Part shown: piece by piece, positions 11,190 through 23,100 of the stretch | Layout of the letters: the number at the start of each line of letters is the position of its first letter | Position numbering within the stretch: the stretch's first letter is position 1 | Origin: Galaxea fascicularis | Taxonomy: Eukaryota > Cnidaria > Anthozoa > Scleractinia > Euphylliidae | Length of the DNA stretch: 64,000 nt | Reading direction: 5' to 3' | Assembly (NCBI GenBank): GCA_948470475.1 | Contig: OX419346.1 | Coordinates: forward strand, 471,001-535,000 | The notes under the pieces: model-generated | Databases searched by the model: none | What the model was told of the DNA's origin: nothing | The model's input: only the letters and a program-made list of their open reading frames with translations | Position numbers and translations under genes: made by a program

Positions 11190-12244
11190 TCATAACTTGG
11201 TGAACAGTTTGGAAGATTGATACATATGTAGAGGACCGCCTTAAATACCTATTCATTCAGTTGAACGAAACTGCAAGAGCACGTAGACAAAAAATGCGGG
11301 GATCGTTCCCAGAACGTTGCGAAGAATCATAGACGGAATTACTCTCCCCATTGTTTGTGCAAAGGTGAGGTGAGAAGGAACAATTAATTTGCAAGTACGG
11401 GGGCTTTACTAACCTTTAGATTCTGGTAGGAATGTATGTCGCTTTTATTCAAACACTATACGTTTCAAAGCTGAAAAGCTTGCGAGGTCGTGTAAAGCGA
11501 TAATGGAAAATGCTTTCAAATTAAGCCTCGTGGAGACTCTATTATCCTTCGTTTATTATCCTGCGCATGCGCTTGGTTTGGCGGCAGACATCTTGCTAAT
11601 AATTATGGCTTGTTGTCAGGGAGATCGATATTAGGATATGAGGAAAACGAACATACCTCTTCTTGGCAACTTTGGAGTTTTTTCTTCCCGTTGTTTTAAA
11701 TTCCACAAACAAGAAAGGAAGTGATTCAAAGTAGTACTTGAAACTATACTGACTTCCAGAGAAAAATCTTTTGCGGACATTATTCTAAGTTCTGAGCCGG
11801 ATTAAAATCTTGAACCCTTTGACCAGCTGCTTTACATTCTCTATCTGTTTACAAGCTTTTTGAAGAGAAATTTTCTGGGTAAATGTAAATGTGCGTGTGA
11901 CCATTTATAATGAGTAAAAGTAGCAATACTCACAGCACATGTTTCACTCTCACACCCGTTCGTCACTCCTCCGACGCTTGGTACGTGGTGAACTTTGATG
12001 ATCGCTTAAAGGAAGATTTAAAATTCTAATAAATTGCCTTTTTAATTTAGAACACCTTTGCATGCTATATGACAGTTTGTCAGAACTATTTAACAATTCT
12101 AGTCAGTTCCGTTCCAAACAAACGTCAGCTGAGTAGCAGTATATTTATCTTGCAATGGCGTTTCATTGAAAGGCAGCTTCCCTATCTTTCTTTAGAGGCG
12201 AGGAGTTTAAGTTTTATAATTTTATTCCTGATTAACTGTTTCTT
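11190..12244. other. Upstream region of PAN gene, no gene seen
   Basis: This is the presumed promoter and 5' flank of the minus-strand PAN gene. I see no recognisable coding sequence, RNA gene or well-bounded repeat. Confidence 0.4.
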
Positions 12245-12956
12245 AGGCCCAGGTCAAACGCCGTACTACACATGAGCTGAACTAAATTGTAGTTTAGGTC
12301 GACCCAAATTTAGTTACGTTCGCTTGTTGACGTCAAACGTCAAACTTAATTCATCCGAACTTAACTAGATCATAAAAATAAACAGATTGAGGCTGACTTA
12401 TACATTGATATACGTTAACATGATTATGCATTTGGTTCGGCTCATGTGACAGATCAGCGTTTGACCCAAACTCCATCTTTAGCCGTTATTCCCGCCCGAG
12501 CGGCCGCGAAGAACGCCTCAGCCGATCCAAATGAATTCAGTCGAATCAGGAGCCCATCACTAGGAGCGTACAACTCCCATACTAAGCCTACGACACGGCA
12601 TTTTTACAGACCGATTTTTTTGGACTATCTTTTCCCGCGAAAAAGGAAGTTTCATCGTCACCTTTCTTTTGTTCTTAAGTTTCTCAGCTTCGCAGATAAA
12701 CTTAAGAACAAAAGAAAGTTCGATGGGGATAATGGAGCATTGTGATTGGTCATTGGGGCTCCTGCGGGAGTCCCATATTCGCGGCAAATTCAATCTAAAA
12801 ATGAATCGGTCTGTGAAAACGCCGTGACAGGAATATAGGGCAGTTGTACGCTCCTAGTGATGGGCTCCTGGTCGAACTTAATTGAGTCAAAAGCCGTACT
12901 TCAAATGAACTTTATGACTGAGTTTAGTGTGAAATACGGCTTTTGACCTGGGCCTT
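12245..12956. mobile_element. Outer MITE interrupted by a second MITE
   Basis: The ends are inverted copies of AGGCCCAGGTCAAA(A/C)GCCGTA at 12245 and 12955. The arms diverge inward, with AAGTACGGCTTTTGACTC repeated internally. With the inner element removed the length is about 380 bp. There is no coding capacity, and the target duplication is not obvious. Confidence 0.65.
12546..12871. mobile_element. Inner MITE with TCGAA target duplication
   Basis: A 326-bp element starts (T)CAGGAGCCCATCACTAGGAG and ends with its reverse complement, with only the first base mismatched. It is flanked by TCGAA at 12541-12545 and 12872-12876. It contains its own near-perfect hairpin around 12665-12720 (CTTTCTTTTGTTCTTAAGTT and its complement). 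It sits inside the outer element, so it inserted later. Confidence 0.75.
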
Positions 12957-13949
12957 ATACTAATCTCGCTTGAAGCTAACAATATATTATTGCGTTCGAC
13001 GCTAGGAGAACGCAACCTAAATTGAACGCGAGAAGCCTGGGCACAAGCATTTAGCAGAAAGAATCTCGATTTTTAGGTTGGTTCAAGTACCGGATGTACC
13101 TCATAGACTCCAAGGGCAAGGTGTGCGCATGTTTTTTCTTCCATGTGCAGATCGTCCGCGTCAGCTCCTCAGGTCAAGCTCAACTCGGTAAGTTTAAACT
13201 CAATCCTTTTTGGAAGAAACAATGTTTTTTGAAAATTTCGTAGGTCTAATACAAAGAAGCCTGATCAAGAACTTGTTTACTGCTTCTGTCGCATACAAAA
13301 AGTGCGTTATTCTATCTACAAAGAGGCGAATATGGCGTGTGTTGACGCCCTGTGAGATGCCATCTGTGACAGAGATTTCACTTGAAAAACAACCTGATGA
13401 TCATTCGTACTCTGACCTATTGCGGTCACAAATACAAACTGAATAAACCGAGTCGTTGTACTCGGTGGCCATTGAGCGAGACGACCCATTGTGGTCATGA
13501 AGACCTACTGAATTGAGTCATTCTCCTCTGATCCTATGTGGTCACAAACTAATCCAACTGACTCGATAAAATCGGTGGCCAGCATTGGTGCAAATGAAAA
13601 TTCGAACAGCGTTTGTGATAAGCAACTCGGTTAACCTTAACACCTGGCTGTTCAGCTCTCTGTGTAGTACACAAGATCGTGATCAGGCTTTGACAAATGT
13701 TTATGCTAATGAGATATCAAGACCATGCAGTATTACTTGCAATGAGCAATATAGTTTACAGACGTCTTTGAACACTGATACAATTAAGCCCATACAGACA
13801 ACAGTAAATCACAGAAGAAAGCGTGATAGGGAACCATCTCCAATTCCTGTCAGGAAAATTCTGAAAGCATTTAAGAAAAAAGTGTTAAGAAGATACAATC
13901 TTATGTGAGAAATCATCTTCCAGATTCCTCAGTTATCAACAATTTGTGT

Positions 13950-14045
13950 AAGAACTTACAAAACCTGGCACTTGCGGTACAATACCGCTAATTGTGTAAG
14001 AATTACAAATCCTGGCACTTGCGGTACAATCACCGCTAATTGTTT
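13950..14045 (+). repeat. Tandem duplication of about 48 bp in the OTU relic
   Basis: Two adjacent near-identical units both contain CCTGGCACTTGCGGTACAAT and a CCGCTAATTGT end. The corresponding part of copy 2 (near 37050-37090) has a single unit, so the duplication happened in this copy. Confidence 0.75.
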
Positions 14046-14396
14046 TAGTAAATATGTCTTTTTTTTGAAGATACAGAAATGCAAAATAAAACGGACACTT
14101 TGTAACTGTAGACAAACATGTAATGGTCGGCTACATAAATGGTGCTCCAGTTTCACAAATTAAAAGTGACAACTCAAGTTTGAAGGGAGGTATGTCCCCT
14201 GAGACACTCAACTGAGAACCATGTTACACCATGGAACCGTTTATCTGACAAGCTTGCTCTGATAGGTTTAGTACCACAAGATGTTGGAGGATCAGGAAAT
14301 TGTTTTTTTCATGCAATTTCGCACCAACTCTATGGAAAGGCAGATTTTCATTTTGATATTCGTATGGCTGGGGTTGCCCATTTAAACAATTATCCA

Positions 14397-14637
14397 GGGC
14401 CCGGTTGTTCGAGAGCCGATTAACCTAATCCTGGGTTAGCGTATAAACTTTGGTTGCAATTTTTAACTTTTGGATGAAAGTCGTTTCCGGTGCTTTTTGT
14501 TTTTCAGGATTGACTTCCCCTAATCTAAAATATTGCAGAATATCAGCATTGAACAACGTTTGGGGATAGAGAAATAACCTCCTTTATTAACGTTTAATCT
14601 TGGATTAGCGTTAATCGGCTTTCGAACAACCGGGCCC
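14397..14637. mobile_element. 241-bp MITE inserted in the OTU reading frame
   Basis: Ends GGGCCCGGTTGTTCGAGAGC and the matching complement (with one A/G difference) form inverted repeats of about 27 bp that continue into GATTAA. The flanking OTU frame reads HLNNYP before and ELYVESFADDHW after. Copy 2 reads NNHPEYFIES without interruption, which defines the insertion point. The target duplication is unclear. Confidence 0.8.
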
Positions 14638-15035
14638 CTGAACTGTATGTTGAAAGCTTTGCTGATGATCACTGGGCAAATTATGTTAAACAAATGTCAC
14701 AGCCAGGTACATGATGTGATAATATTATCATACAAGCTGTTGCTAATGCATTAAACTGTGTCATTCATATCACTGAATCTAGCATCAATTCACCTCAAGC
14801 TACAATAATCACACCCGCTGTTTCACACGAAGGACAAAAAACAGTATTTATTGGATATATGAATTACTGGCACTATGTTTCAACAGTGACTGACAGGGAC
14901 AGTTCAAATATAAACAAGTTTAAATACCTAAAGAGAAAGTTATCAGAAACTTATGAAAAAAGGCAGGAAACGCATGTTAACGCATGCAGAAAATGCATGT
15001 TAATCTTTGTTGCATCGTTTTGTTACTTGAACTAA

Positions 15036-15622
15036 GTAAGATTTTGTTAACAAATGCAAATTATTGCAAAATAATTCATATTGCATATATATTTGTCTTT
15101 TTTGGTTGATATCTCCCATTTATAATATGGACGGGAGTGTTTTACCAGGTACTAAAACACTTGTTCTCGCCACTCCAACATAAAATTCATACCTTTTCGC
15201 CATTATGGAAAACCCTTCCTTTTCATTGACAACCTAAGAACTCTACTAGTTACACTACTTAATGTGCCAGTTTCGAATTTTTACAATTCATCCTTGGATC
15301 CAAGACTGAGCGATATAATGCAAAACACACGCATTAAGATCGATTCAGGGACGAATAATTCACTTCTTTTGTTTTATTCCCCTTAGCGTCAGAGCCAAGT
15401 ATCAATTTGGATAGTTCGGAACTGACCTGTTGAAGTTCAGTCTCGTTCTCATATCTCCGTTCTTTGTTTTGTCACCAACACTCCCTCACTGGCGAAAAAG
15501 ACCAAAACCACATGCGTAAAATAGCCACGAGTATGTCTCTTCAAAGAAACACCCTGCACCATCCTTAATTCCCATGACCAACATTCGAACGCACTTACTA
15601 ATCCCTGGTTACTTCTAGTTTG
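15036..15622. other. Gap without recognised gene
   Basis: AT-rich sequence follows the OTU relic. I see no coding sequence or well-bounded element. Confidence 0.35.
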
Positions 15623-16041
15623 AGACTAGGTTTACACTAGAAGAGATTTTTCCGGATTCGTTAATGTTTCCGGATTCATCAAATTTAGAGTATTCGGATT
15701 CGTAAGCGTTTACACTGAAAGGATATTCGGATTCCTGACCGTTTACACACAACGACAACTCCGGGAACAGTCGTGATGGAATGGTTTCAAAGCAGTCGAA
15801 AAATATCCGGATTCGTCCTTTCAAAGCGTTTACACGACTAACCCCTCCGAATTCAAAAGTTTTTGGATTCAAAGTTCCCACTTTAGATTCCGGATTCAAA
15901 ATCTCCGGAGACACGACCAAACCGGGAAGGTTTTATGTCGGATTCGTCCACTTTTGTGTAAACGGCAAAACTAATCCGATACTAAAACGTTCCGGATTCA
16001 TCACGAATCCGGAACAATTTCCTCTAGTGTAAACCTAGTCT
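15623..16041. mobile_element. MITE with AGACTAGGTTTACACTAG ends
   Basis: Left end AGACTAGGTTTACACTAGA and right end TCTAGTGTAAACCTAGTCT are inverted repeats. Between them the motifs GGATTCGT/GGATTCA and TTTACAC recur many times in both orientations, so the element is built of short internal repeats. About 419 bp long and non-coding. The target duplication is not clear. Confidence 0.7.
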
Positions 16042-16239
16042 AATACATTTGGATGTGATTAGAATGAAACAACTAACTCGAATTAAAACAAATCGTTCAG
16101 TTCAACGTCAAAATCAACACAAAGCTGCGAGGGTGACGAGAACTAGCCGTTTAGTTACTGGGTTTTAAATTTTCCTTGCGCCTTTAAGCTTTTGCTTTCG
16201 AATTCATTTTGTATACTTTTCCATGACGTCAAAATACAC

Positions 16240-17858
16240 TGTGGCTATATGGTCGGTAACCGGCCAACGTGTTAAAAACACTAAATGGCTGGCAGTCCCA
16301 GATTTTTCTAAAAATTGTCGAATCAAAGAATCCTGGCTGAACCAAACCATTGTATGTCGATTAGGAAAAGTCAAGCGATCCTGAAATGATTTTTAGATCT
16401 CAAGTCCAGCGCTTGTTTTTTGTTGGGCTTATTTTAGTTTGTGACACTTAAAATTTTTTTCAGGTCGACTGCCGGCCAAGATGTTAAAAACACTAAATGA
16501 CCGGCAGTGCGAGATTTTTCTAAATATTGTCGAATCAAAGAATCTTGGCTAATCCAAACCATTGTATGTCAATTAGGAAAAGAGAAGCGGTCCTGAAATG
16601 ATTTTTAAAGACCCATGACAGACCAATATGCTTTGCGCGCGTCTATTATTGTTTTGACAAACACAAGGAGGAAGCGCCATTGTGTGATGCGGTCGCCGAA
16701 GTTTGAATATTTCGCGTGCTTGTCGGTTGATCAGAGCACAATATGAGTTCATCACTGTCTTTATTGGAAAACTCTCTGGAGGAGAGAAATTTAGGCGAAA
16801 GATGGCTCAATAGTAGCGGATAACGAGAAGGAGGAAGACGAAGCCGTCGAGATTGAAGAGGTTTGAGAAAAATTTTCGGTAACTCCAAATGTTCCCTGCC
16901 TTCCATCTCGTTCACACGGGCTGTTAAAATGAACAAAGCTGTGATACATAAGCATTGTAACAAAGCTATAAGAAATAAACAAACCATCGAATTCTAGCAA
17001 GGTCCTAAACTTGATGCTCTGTGGTCTGTTTGATGCAGTAGATACTCAGCAAAGGCAGTTCGTTGCTTCCGAGAACCCAAGAGTAATTTTCCTCTCATGC
17101 CATAGTTCAAACACAGATGATCGTACCATGATATAACGGGCACAACCAGATAAACGTGGCCTCCACTTACGCGAAGGTACGGCCATCAAAATGCCAAACG
17201 ATCAGAGCTTTCTAGGAGTTCATCATATTCACTCTACAGATATTGCAATTCCATTCATCAAAATCAACACACAAGTCAAATAGTGAAATCCTCTTGGCAA
17301 CGAAACGTAAAATCAAGCACCATAAACGCCGGATGGAAGCGGATTGCTGTGGATTCAACGGTCTTCACTTGACTTTTCGACTCACAAAAAAATATGGCGA
17401 CTTGACTTAACGCGCGCAAAGCATATTGGTCCGTCAAGGGTCTTTAAGTGTCCAGCGCTTGCTTTATGCTGGGCTTATTGGACGAACCGTATTTCGTGAC
17501 AGTTCGACTGTCGGCCAAGGTGTTAAAAATACAAAATGACCGGCAGTCCGATAAAAATTGTAGAAATGATGGATAAATCCTACAAAACCGGTTGCATAGG
17601 TGGCTGATCTTTGACAATTTAAATTGACTGGAATTCTTCGATCTTGCAAATTACGGTTCCTACGATAAGCCCAGCAAAAAGCAAGCGCTGAACTTGAGAT
17701 CTAAAAATCATTTCAGGATCGCTTGACTTTTCCTAATCGACATACGATGGTTTGGTTTAGCCAGGATTCTTTGATTCGACAATTTTTAGAAAAATCTGGG
17801 ACTGCCGGTCATTTAGTGTTTTTAACATCTTGGCCGGTTACCGGCCATATAGCCACAG
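16240..17858. repeat. Cluster of ~200-bp repeats, direct and inverted
   Basis: A unit of about 200 bp runs from CGGTAACCGGCCAA..GTTAAAAACACTAAATG through ATTGTCGAATCAAAGAATC and AGGAAAAG to CAAGTCCAGCGCTTG and GGGCTTAT. It occurs at about 16241-16445 (direct), at 16464-16608 continuing at 17448-17500 (direct, split by an insertion), partially at 17508-17570 (direct), and as an inverted copy at about 17660-17857. The outermost copies make a long inverted repeat. No protein is encoded. Confidence 0.7.
16609..17443. mobile_element. 835-bp element with TTAA duplication (piggyBac-like MITE)
   Basis: The left end AGACCCATGACAGACCAATA (continuing TGCTTTGCGCGCG) matches the reverse complement of the right end, with two differences in about 33 bp. 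TTAA flanks both ends (16605-16608 and 17444-17447), the hallmark target of piggyBac-family elements. It splits one of the ~200-bp repeat units. The interior has only short open frames and no recognisable transposase, so it is non-autonomous. Confidence 0.75.
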
Positions 17859-18889
17859 CGGTCAAAATAATCGGTGTAGTGAAACAACACAACGTTTTAG
17901 GCGTGGAAGCTGTTGTTTTGAGACTGCTTGTTGGCCAACATTGCATCTATCTTTGAGCCAGAATGAGCTGGGATATGAACACTTAAAACGCTACATGCTT
18001 ATTACATTGACTTTCAGTTTATACTGACACATTTATCATCGATTTTTCCGCAAATATTTTTGTAAACTTAAATTCTACATAATGAGACGAGAAACAGACG
18101 GGCGCGATGTCTGAGCGCATGCGTGAGTGATTTGCCCCAGCTGATTTAGTATGTTTGCCAACGTTTAAATACTACTGCTATTTCGTTTGTTTTCCCTTGA
18201 AGACCGAGCTCAGTGGGTCATAATCCGAATTGAAAAAGCCAATTACGTATTTTGTTATATATATATTTTTAATACAGATGTCCGCTACTTTGCCAAAACG
18301 TCAGCAAACCTATGTCAATTGTAAGTAAACACCATCCCTGCTTAAGCAATTTCCCGATGAAGTTCTGTTGTATATTCCAGTTGAACTATGCACCCGAAAA
18401 CTATATGTTCTCAGCTAAAATAACAGCGATATTTTCACCATCATTTCCAAACAAATTTGACCACGCGCAGGCGCGGATCTAGGAAAAATGTTGACCGATT
18501 TGCTGCAAAAGGAGCGCCGAAGGCGTAAGTTCCTAAGGGGATTTGGGGGAACATGCTTCCCCCGGGAAATTTTTTCAATTCTAACTATCTAAAGTGCCCT
18601 TTAAAATATATACCTTTTTTTTTTGTGAAAACTCTGACCGATTTCCGTAAAACGGTGGAAACCGGTATGGATTATGCCTGACACGTCAGAGCCTTGTTCA
18701 GTCTCTAAACTTAGTACTACTGGACTGACTTCAACCAAATATTGATACTGAGAGCGACTGCGCTAAAGGTAGAACCTGAAATTTGCGTTTTTGTCTCATG
18801 TCATATTGTTTAAACACCTTTTGAGAACATATCAAGGCGGTGCTTTCGCTATAACATTAAGATGTCACAATTTTTCACATTGGCTGCTT
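17859..18889. other. Gap with a dispersed repeat fragment
   Basis: Around 18465-18640 lies a repeat-like segment (GCGCGGATCTAGGAAAAATG, then a GGGGGAACATGCTTCCCCC hairpin). The rest is unrecognised. Confidence 0.4.
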
Positions 18890-19920
18890 TGATAGTGTGG
18901 GATTTAAAGAAAAGCGACGAATTGGACGAAAGATATCTCGCTTACCGGGTTTGTTAAACATTACTGAATACATTATCACGAACGACCAGTCCTTTCACCT
19001 CAAAGTTACCTTTGTAGTTCCGAAATCTTGTAAGATTTTGATCCACAAGAAACCTGTCTTCTACACAAACAATATTGTCTACGTAAGTGATTTGCTGAAC
19101 GAACGTAATAATTTTCTTAACTTTTTGGAATTTAATGCAAAGTTGAATCTGAATACGCCTTTTACCACATACAAGTATGGTCTAATCGACACTATTCCGC
19201 TCATCTCGAAAAAGAGTGTAAAAAATCAGAATATATCTAATGTAGATGTTTCTCACGCAGCATTGTCGACAAGGGCTATTTATTCCACAATCCTAGCCGC
19301 CAACGGCGGAAAGCAGAATTTTGAGACATGGTTTCCCTAAGATTGATCTTTGACCTTTAATACCACAAAAGAAGTAAGCTTCAAATGTTTCAGTATGGCA
19401 TAAAGGACGGCGATCTCTGTACCCTTTGTAAAAGCGAGAAGCAAACTTTAAACCACCAGTTAGTTTCTTGCAACGAGACTGCCTCATTCTGGAATCAGTT
19501 TCAAACCTGGTGGTATCAAAAAGCTCAGGAACATATCTCTTTAAATTTAGGTAAAATCTTGTACGGTTGTCACAAGAGATCGGTTAAGGGAGAGGAACTA
19601 AATTTCTGTATTCTTGTTGCAAATATTATATTTTTTATTTTGCACTAGTAAGCGCGAGGACCGGCTACGTTTTCGGAGTTTCCTTCTGCGGCTGCTTGAA
19701 AAACTTGTCATATTGAAGTAAATTACTACGGCTGAAAAAGCACTTCCAAAGTGTTTCCAAAAGTGGCCTTTTCTTTTGAAATGTGTTTTTTTTCTTTTTG
19801 TTTTTTGAAAATTGAATTTATTGTGCATCTTTGACTTGTGTGATACTAACGCACGTTATGCTCCGCACCGTTCTTATATTTACTGTAATTATTGTACTTG
19901 TTTTGTTGAAATAAAAAAAA
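18890..19920 (+). mobile_element. 5'-truncated LINE, reverse-transcriptase C-terminal end
   Basis: The first open frame (18897-19340) resembles the segment after the RT domain of L1/Tx1-like non-LTR elements, with 'IVYVSDLLNERNNFLNFLEF' followed by a 'FTTYKYGLIDTIP' stretch. After a stop the second frame (19385-19648) carries a zf-RVT-like zinc knuckle, DLCTLCKSEKQTLNHQLVSC, followed by FWNQFQTWW. A further frameshift near 19645 continues as SKREDRLRFRSFL. The element ends near an A-rich tail (AATAAAAAAAAG, about 19909-19920). Endonuclease and RT core are missing, as expected from 5' truncation during insertion. It is inactive. Confidence 0.7.
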
Positions 19921-20185
19921 GTTACGTTTTCGCTCTGACAAAGCTCATTCAACTATTTTGTTACACAATTTTTTTGCACCAGATTCCCAAATTGAGCCTC
20001 AATTTACCGTATAAAATGTAAAACTTGCAAGCACAAATCGAGTAAATTGGAAGTTTGCCTTTCCAAATTATCCGACAGGTTTCATCGCGAAAACGAAGTT
20101 GATTAAGAAACAAAAACAACATGCAGCAACATAAAAACTCTTCAATAAATAGTTCCGTAATGTTTACCTTTCAGAGGCAGTCTAA

Positions 20186-23100
20186 ATGGGGAAGCGTTGG
20201 GTTTTTGTACTTCTCTGTTCTGCACAACTGCTTTTCACGCCACTATCAGTTGCGGAATTTAGTGAAGAGCACTCTCATCACAAAAGAGTTTCATCGCGTC
20301 GAACAAAGGTCCTGATTCTTGGAGCTGGTGTTGCAGGGATAACAGCAGCAAAAACCCTGCAAGAACACGGCTTAGAGGATTTCTTGATCCTCGAAGCACA
20401 AGATTATATAGGAGGGCGCTTCAAACAGAGGTCATTTGCTGGAGTGAACCTCGAAGAGGGGGCCAACTGGATCCATTATGCTGATGAGAAAAAGAATCCT
20501 TTGTGGGAGCTGAAAAATATGTATAATCTGAGAGGAATTTTCACTAACTACAGTGATGTTATCATAAGGTATATGTCTGTTAAGAACTTATGTTTTGGGA
20601 AGATAGAATTTGTTCGTATATAAACCACAGATATCCAAGAATTGTCCAAGCCAACCATCAAAGTGAAAAGGAAATAATTCACCAAGAATCTTGTCTTAGG
20701 GTGAACGCATAGTTTGAGTTTGTTTCGGATTTTAAAAGACTGAAATATTCACGAAAGAGCGTCGCATTTAGGAGTGACCTTGTTGCCATTATCAAATGTA
20801 AATTTAAGGAGTCTTAATTAGAGTACGAGCAGTTTCAGTGTCAAAAAAAGAAAATGAAAAAAATGCCAGGTATAATGTCAATTCAACATCCTGGTCGGAA
20901 TGCAAGAATGCTTAATTGATGAGAAACTGTTTATCAAAGAAAACAGACCAACCATCAACACACTAGTAGACTCCATTCGCGTGCAAAACTGTTTAATTAG
21001 CTAACATCACTCCTGGCCTGATTTTTCATATTTTTGTCACAGTAAACTATCATGTGTATACTCTTAGGGACTAATTAAAACTACAAAATAATGGCGACAA
21101 GATGCGGCGCCTTACCGCCTGTCCTGTTATTATTTCTTTTAAAGTATAACAGATTTAGATTTAAATTCACGTTGTTATCTCAAAGAAGCAATTTTACTCG
21201 TGTAAGGAAATCAGTCGCATTGTTTGAAATTCATTTGATCGTTAAGCACGGCAAACAGTTATTATGCAGCCCTTTGACTGTTATAGTAAACTCATTAACG
21301 GGAAAAAACGACAAATACGACATCGTTCCTCTTGCCTCAATACCTGAACAAGTGTTCCTCAAAAGAATCTTTGGCCACATGACTGAAAATTATCGTAGCA
21401 CCGCCACCCTAAGTTGTGAAAGAAAAAATAACTAAAAGTGGTATCTTAAGTTATCGTTAAAACTTTTTTAACCTGAATGCCTACGATCATAGGGATGAGA
21501 AAGGGAACGACGTCACGGATCACAAACTACTGAGGCAGTTCAAGAAAGCTGAGGAAGAGATCGAAAATTTGTCTGAGTTGAAATACAAACAGCGTCGACG
21601 CGATATGTCAATGAGGTGTAGTAAGCTTTGTTTAGTGTATATTTTTACTATAGGCTTTGGAATGCTTAAGTTGTAAGAGCGGTTTTCAATTGGGTGTCGA
21701 AAGTAAATTGCATCTGCTTCGGTTTTGCTTTACTTCGCTCTGTGATTGGCTAGGAAAACTCGCGCCACATTTTCAACCAATGAGAAGCAAAACCAAAACC
21801 AATCACGACTTGCACGCGCGCATTTTCCCGCGTTTGGCGTCGGTTACGTGTAATTGCTGAGTGTTCTGATTGGCTCATCGCGCTGTTTGCGTCTCTTGTC
21901 ATTGGTCAGAGTAATTGCTTTGCTTTTGGTTTTACGACACTCAAATTGAAAACCACGCTAAGCAGTAATTACCAATCCGGCTGAGCGAACGTTGTGGGAA
22001 CAAATGTAGAAAGGAAAGAACGCCATTGCTATCAGCCGGCGAGGTTTGGACTGAACTGCTGATTAAACATCAATTGCAATAAATAGAGTAGTTTTCAGCT
22101 GATTGTCGTAAAACCAAAGTAATTGCTTCCGCCAATCACAACAGACGGAAACGATACAATGAACCAATCAGAATTCGAAGCCATTTTATGCAACAGGCAC
22201 AAAGCGCGGGAAAATGCACGCGTGCAAATTTCGATTGCTTTTGAGTTTGCTTTTCATTGGTTGGAAAAGTGACGTGAGTTTTTGTGGCCAGTCACTGAGT
22301 GAAGCAATGCAAATGCTAAGCAAACGCAATTTGCTTTCGATGCTTAATCGAAAATCGCTTACAAAATCAAAAGCACTGCCATTGCTATTCACATTGAAAT
22401 TGCCATCAGCAATGCTAATGCCTCTGCCGTTGTCATCGCCATTGCTATTGCTATATCAAATGCCACTGCCAATGTCATCGGCATTGTCATTGCACAGCCA
22501 TTACCTTCCTGCGTTTTTAGCCCAGCGTGCTCGTGAGTCAGGCAATACCTTCTAACTTAACATAATTGAACTTTCTCTACAACTCAGGGCAGCACTATCC
22601 AGTGTAGGATGGAAGGCGGACTCTCCAGTTAAGAATGTCATTGAATACTCCACCTTAGACTTCGAGTTCGCAAATAAACCTGAGCTAGACTCTTTTATGG
22701 GTATTGATTCCCGCGGAACCGACTTCTTTGTGGCTGATCAGAGAGGCTACGGAGTCATTTTCAAAAAGATGGCGGATGACTTTAAAGGCAAAATTCTTTT
22801 GAATAAAATTGTGAAATCCATTTCGTACTCTCGTTATGGCGTTAAAGTAACAACCATCCAAGGCGAGACATTCGCCGCTGACTATGGAATCTGCACTTTC
22901 AGCAATGGCGTTCTTGCAAGCGACTCGGTCAAGTTTATCCCCAGGCTTCCTCGATGGAAAGTGGAAGCGATAAACCGGGTCCCATTAGGGTATTATACCA
23001 AGATATTCATTAAATTTCCTTATAAATTCTGGGAGAGTCACGAGTTCATCTTATATGCTCACCACATCAGAGGATATTACCCAATCTGGATGGATCTTGA

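Larger units (their letters stand above)
13133..15035 (+). pseudogene. OTU-protease transposon relic, copy 1
   Basis: An OTU cysteine-protease-like domain is readable at 14260-14395 and 14640-14905. The catalytic-Cys region reads VGGSGNCFFHAISHQLYG, and the distal His region reads NYWHYVSTV. A stop codon interrupts the expected W (PGT-stop-CDN). After the OTU comes 'KYLKRKLSETYEKRQE', the start of the charged repeat region that in cnidarian repeat proteins precedes Helitron-like/PIF1 segments; that link is recalled, not tested. Upstream, 13585-13908 encodes a basic segment with REPSPIPVRKILK, shared with copy 2 at 36.9 kb. Frameshifts, stops and a MITE insertion show that it is dead. Confidence 0.65.

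Noticed and set aside
16646..16987. 113-residue minus-strand frame with a hydrophobic start inside the TTAA element
   Set aside because: No similarity to piggyBac or any transposase is recognisable. It may be chance, or a relic too decayed to assign.
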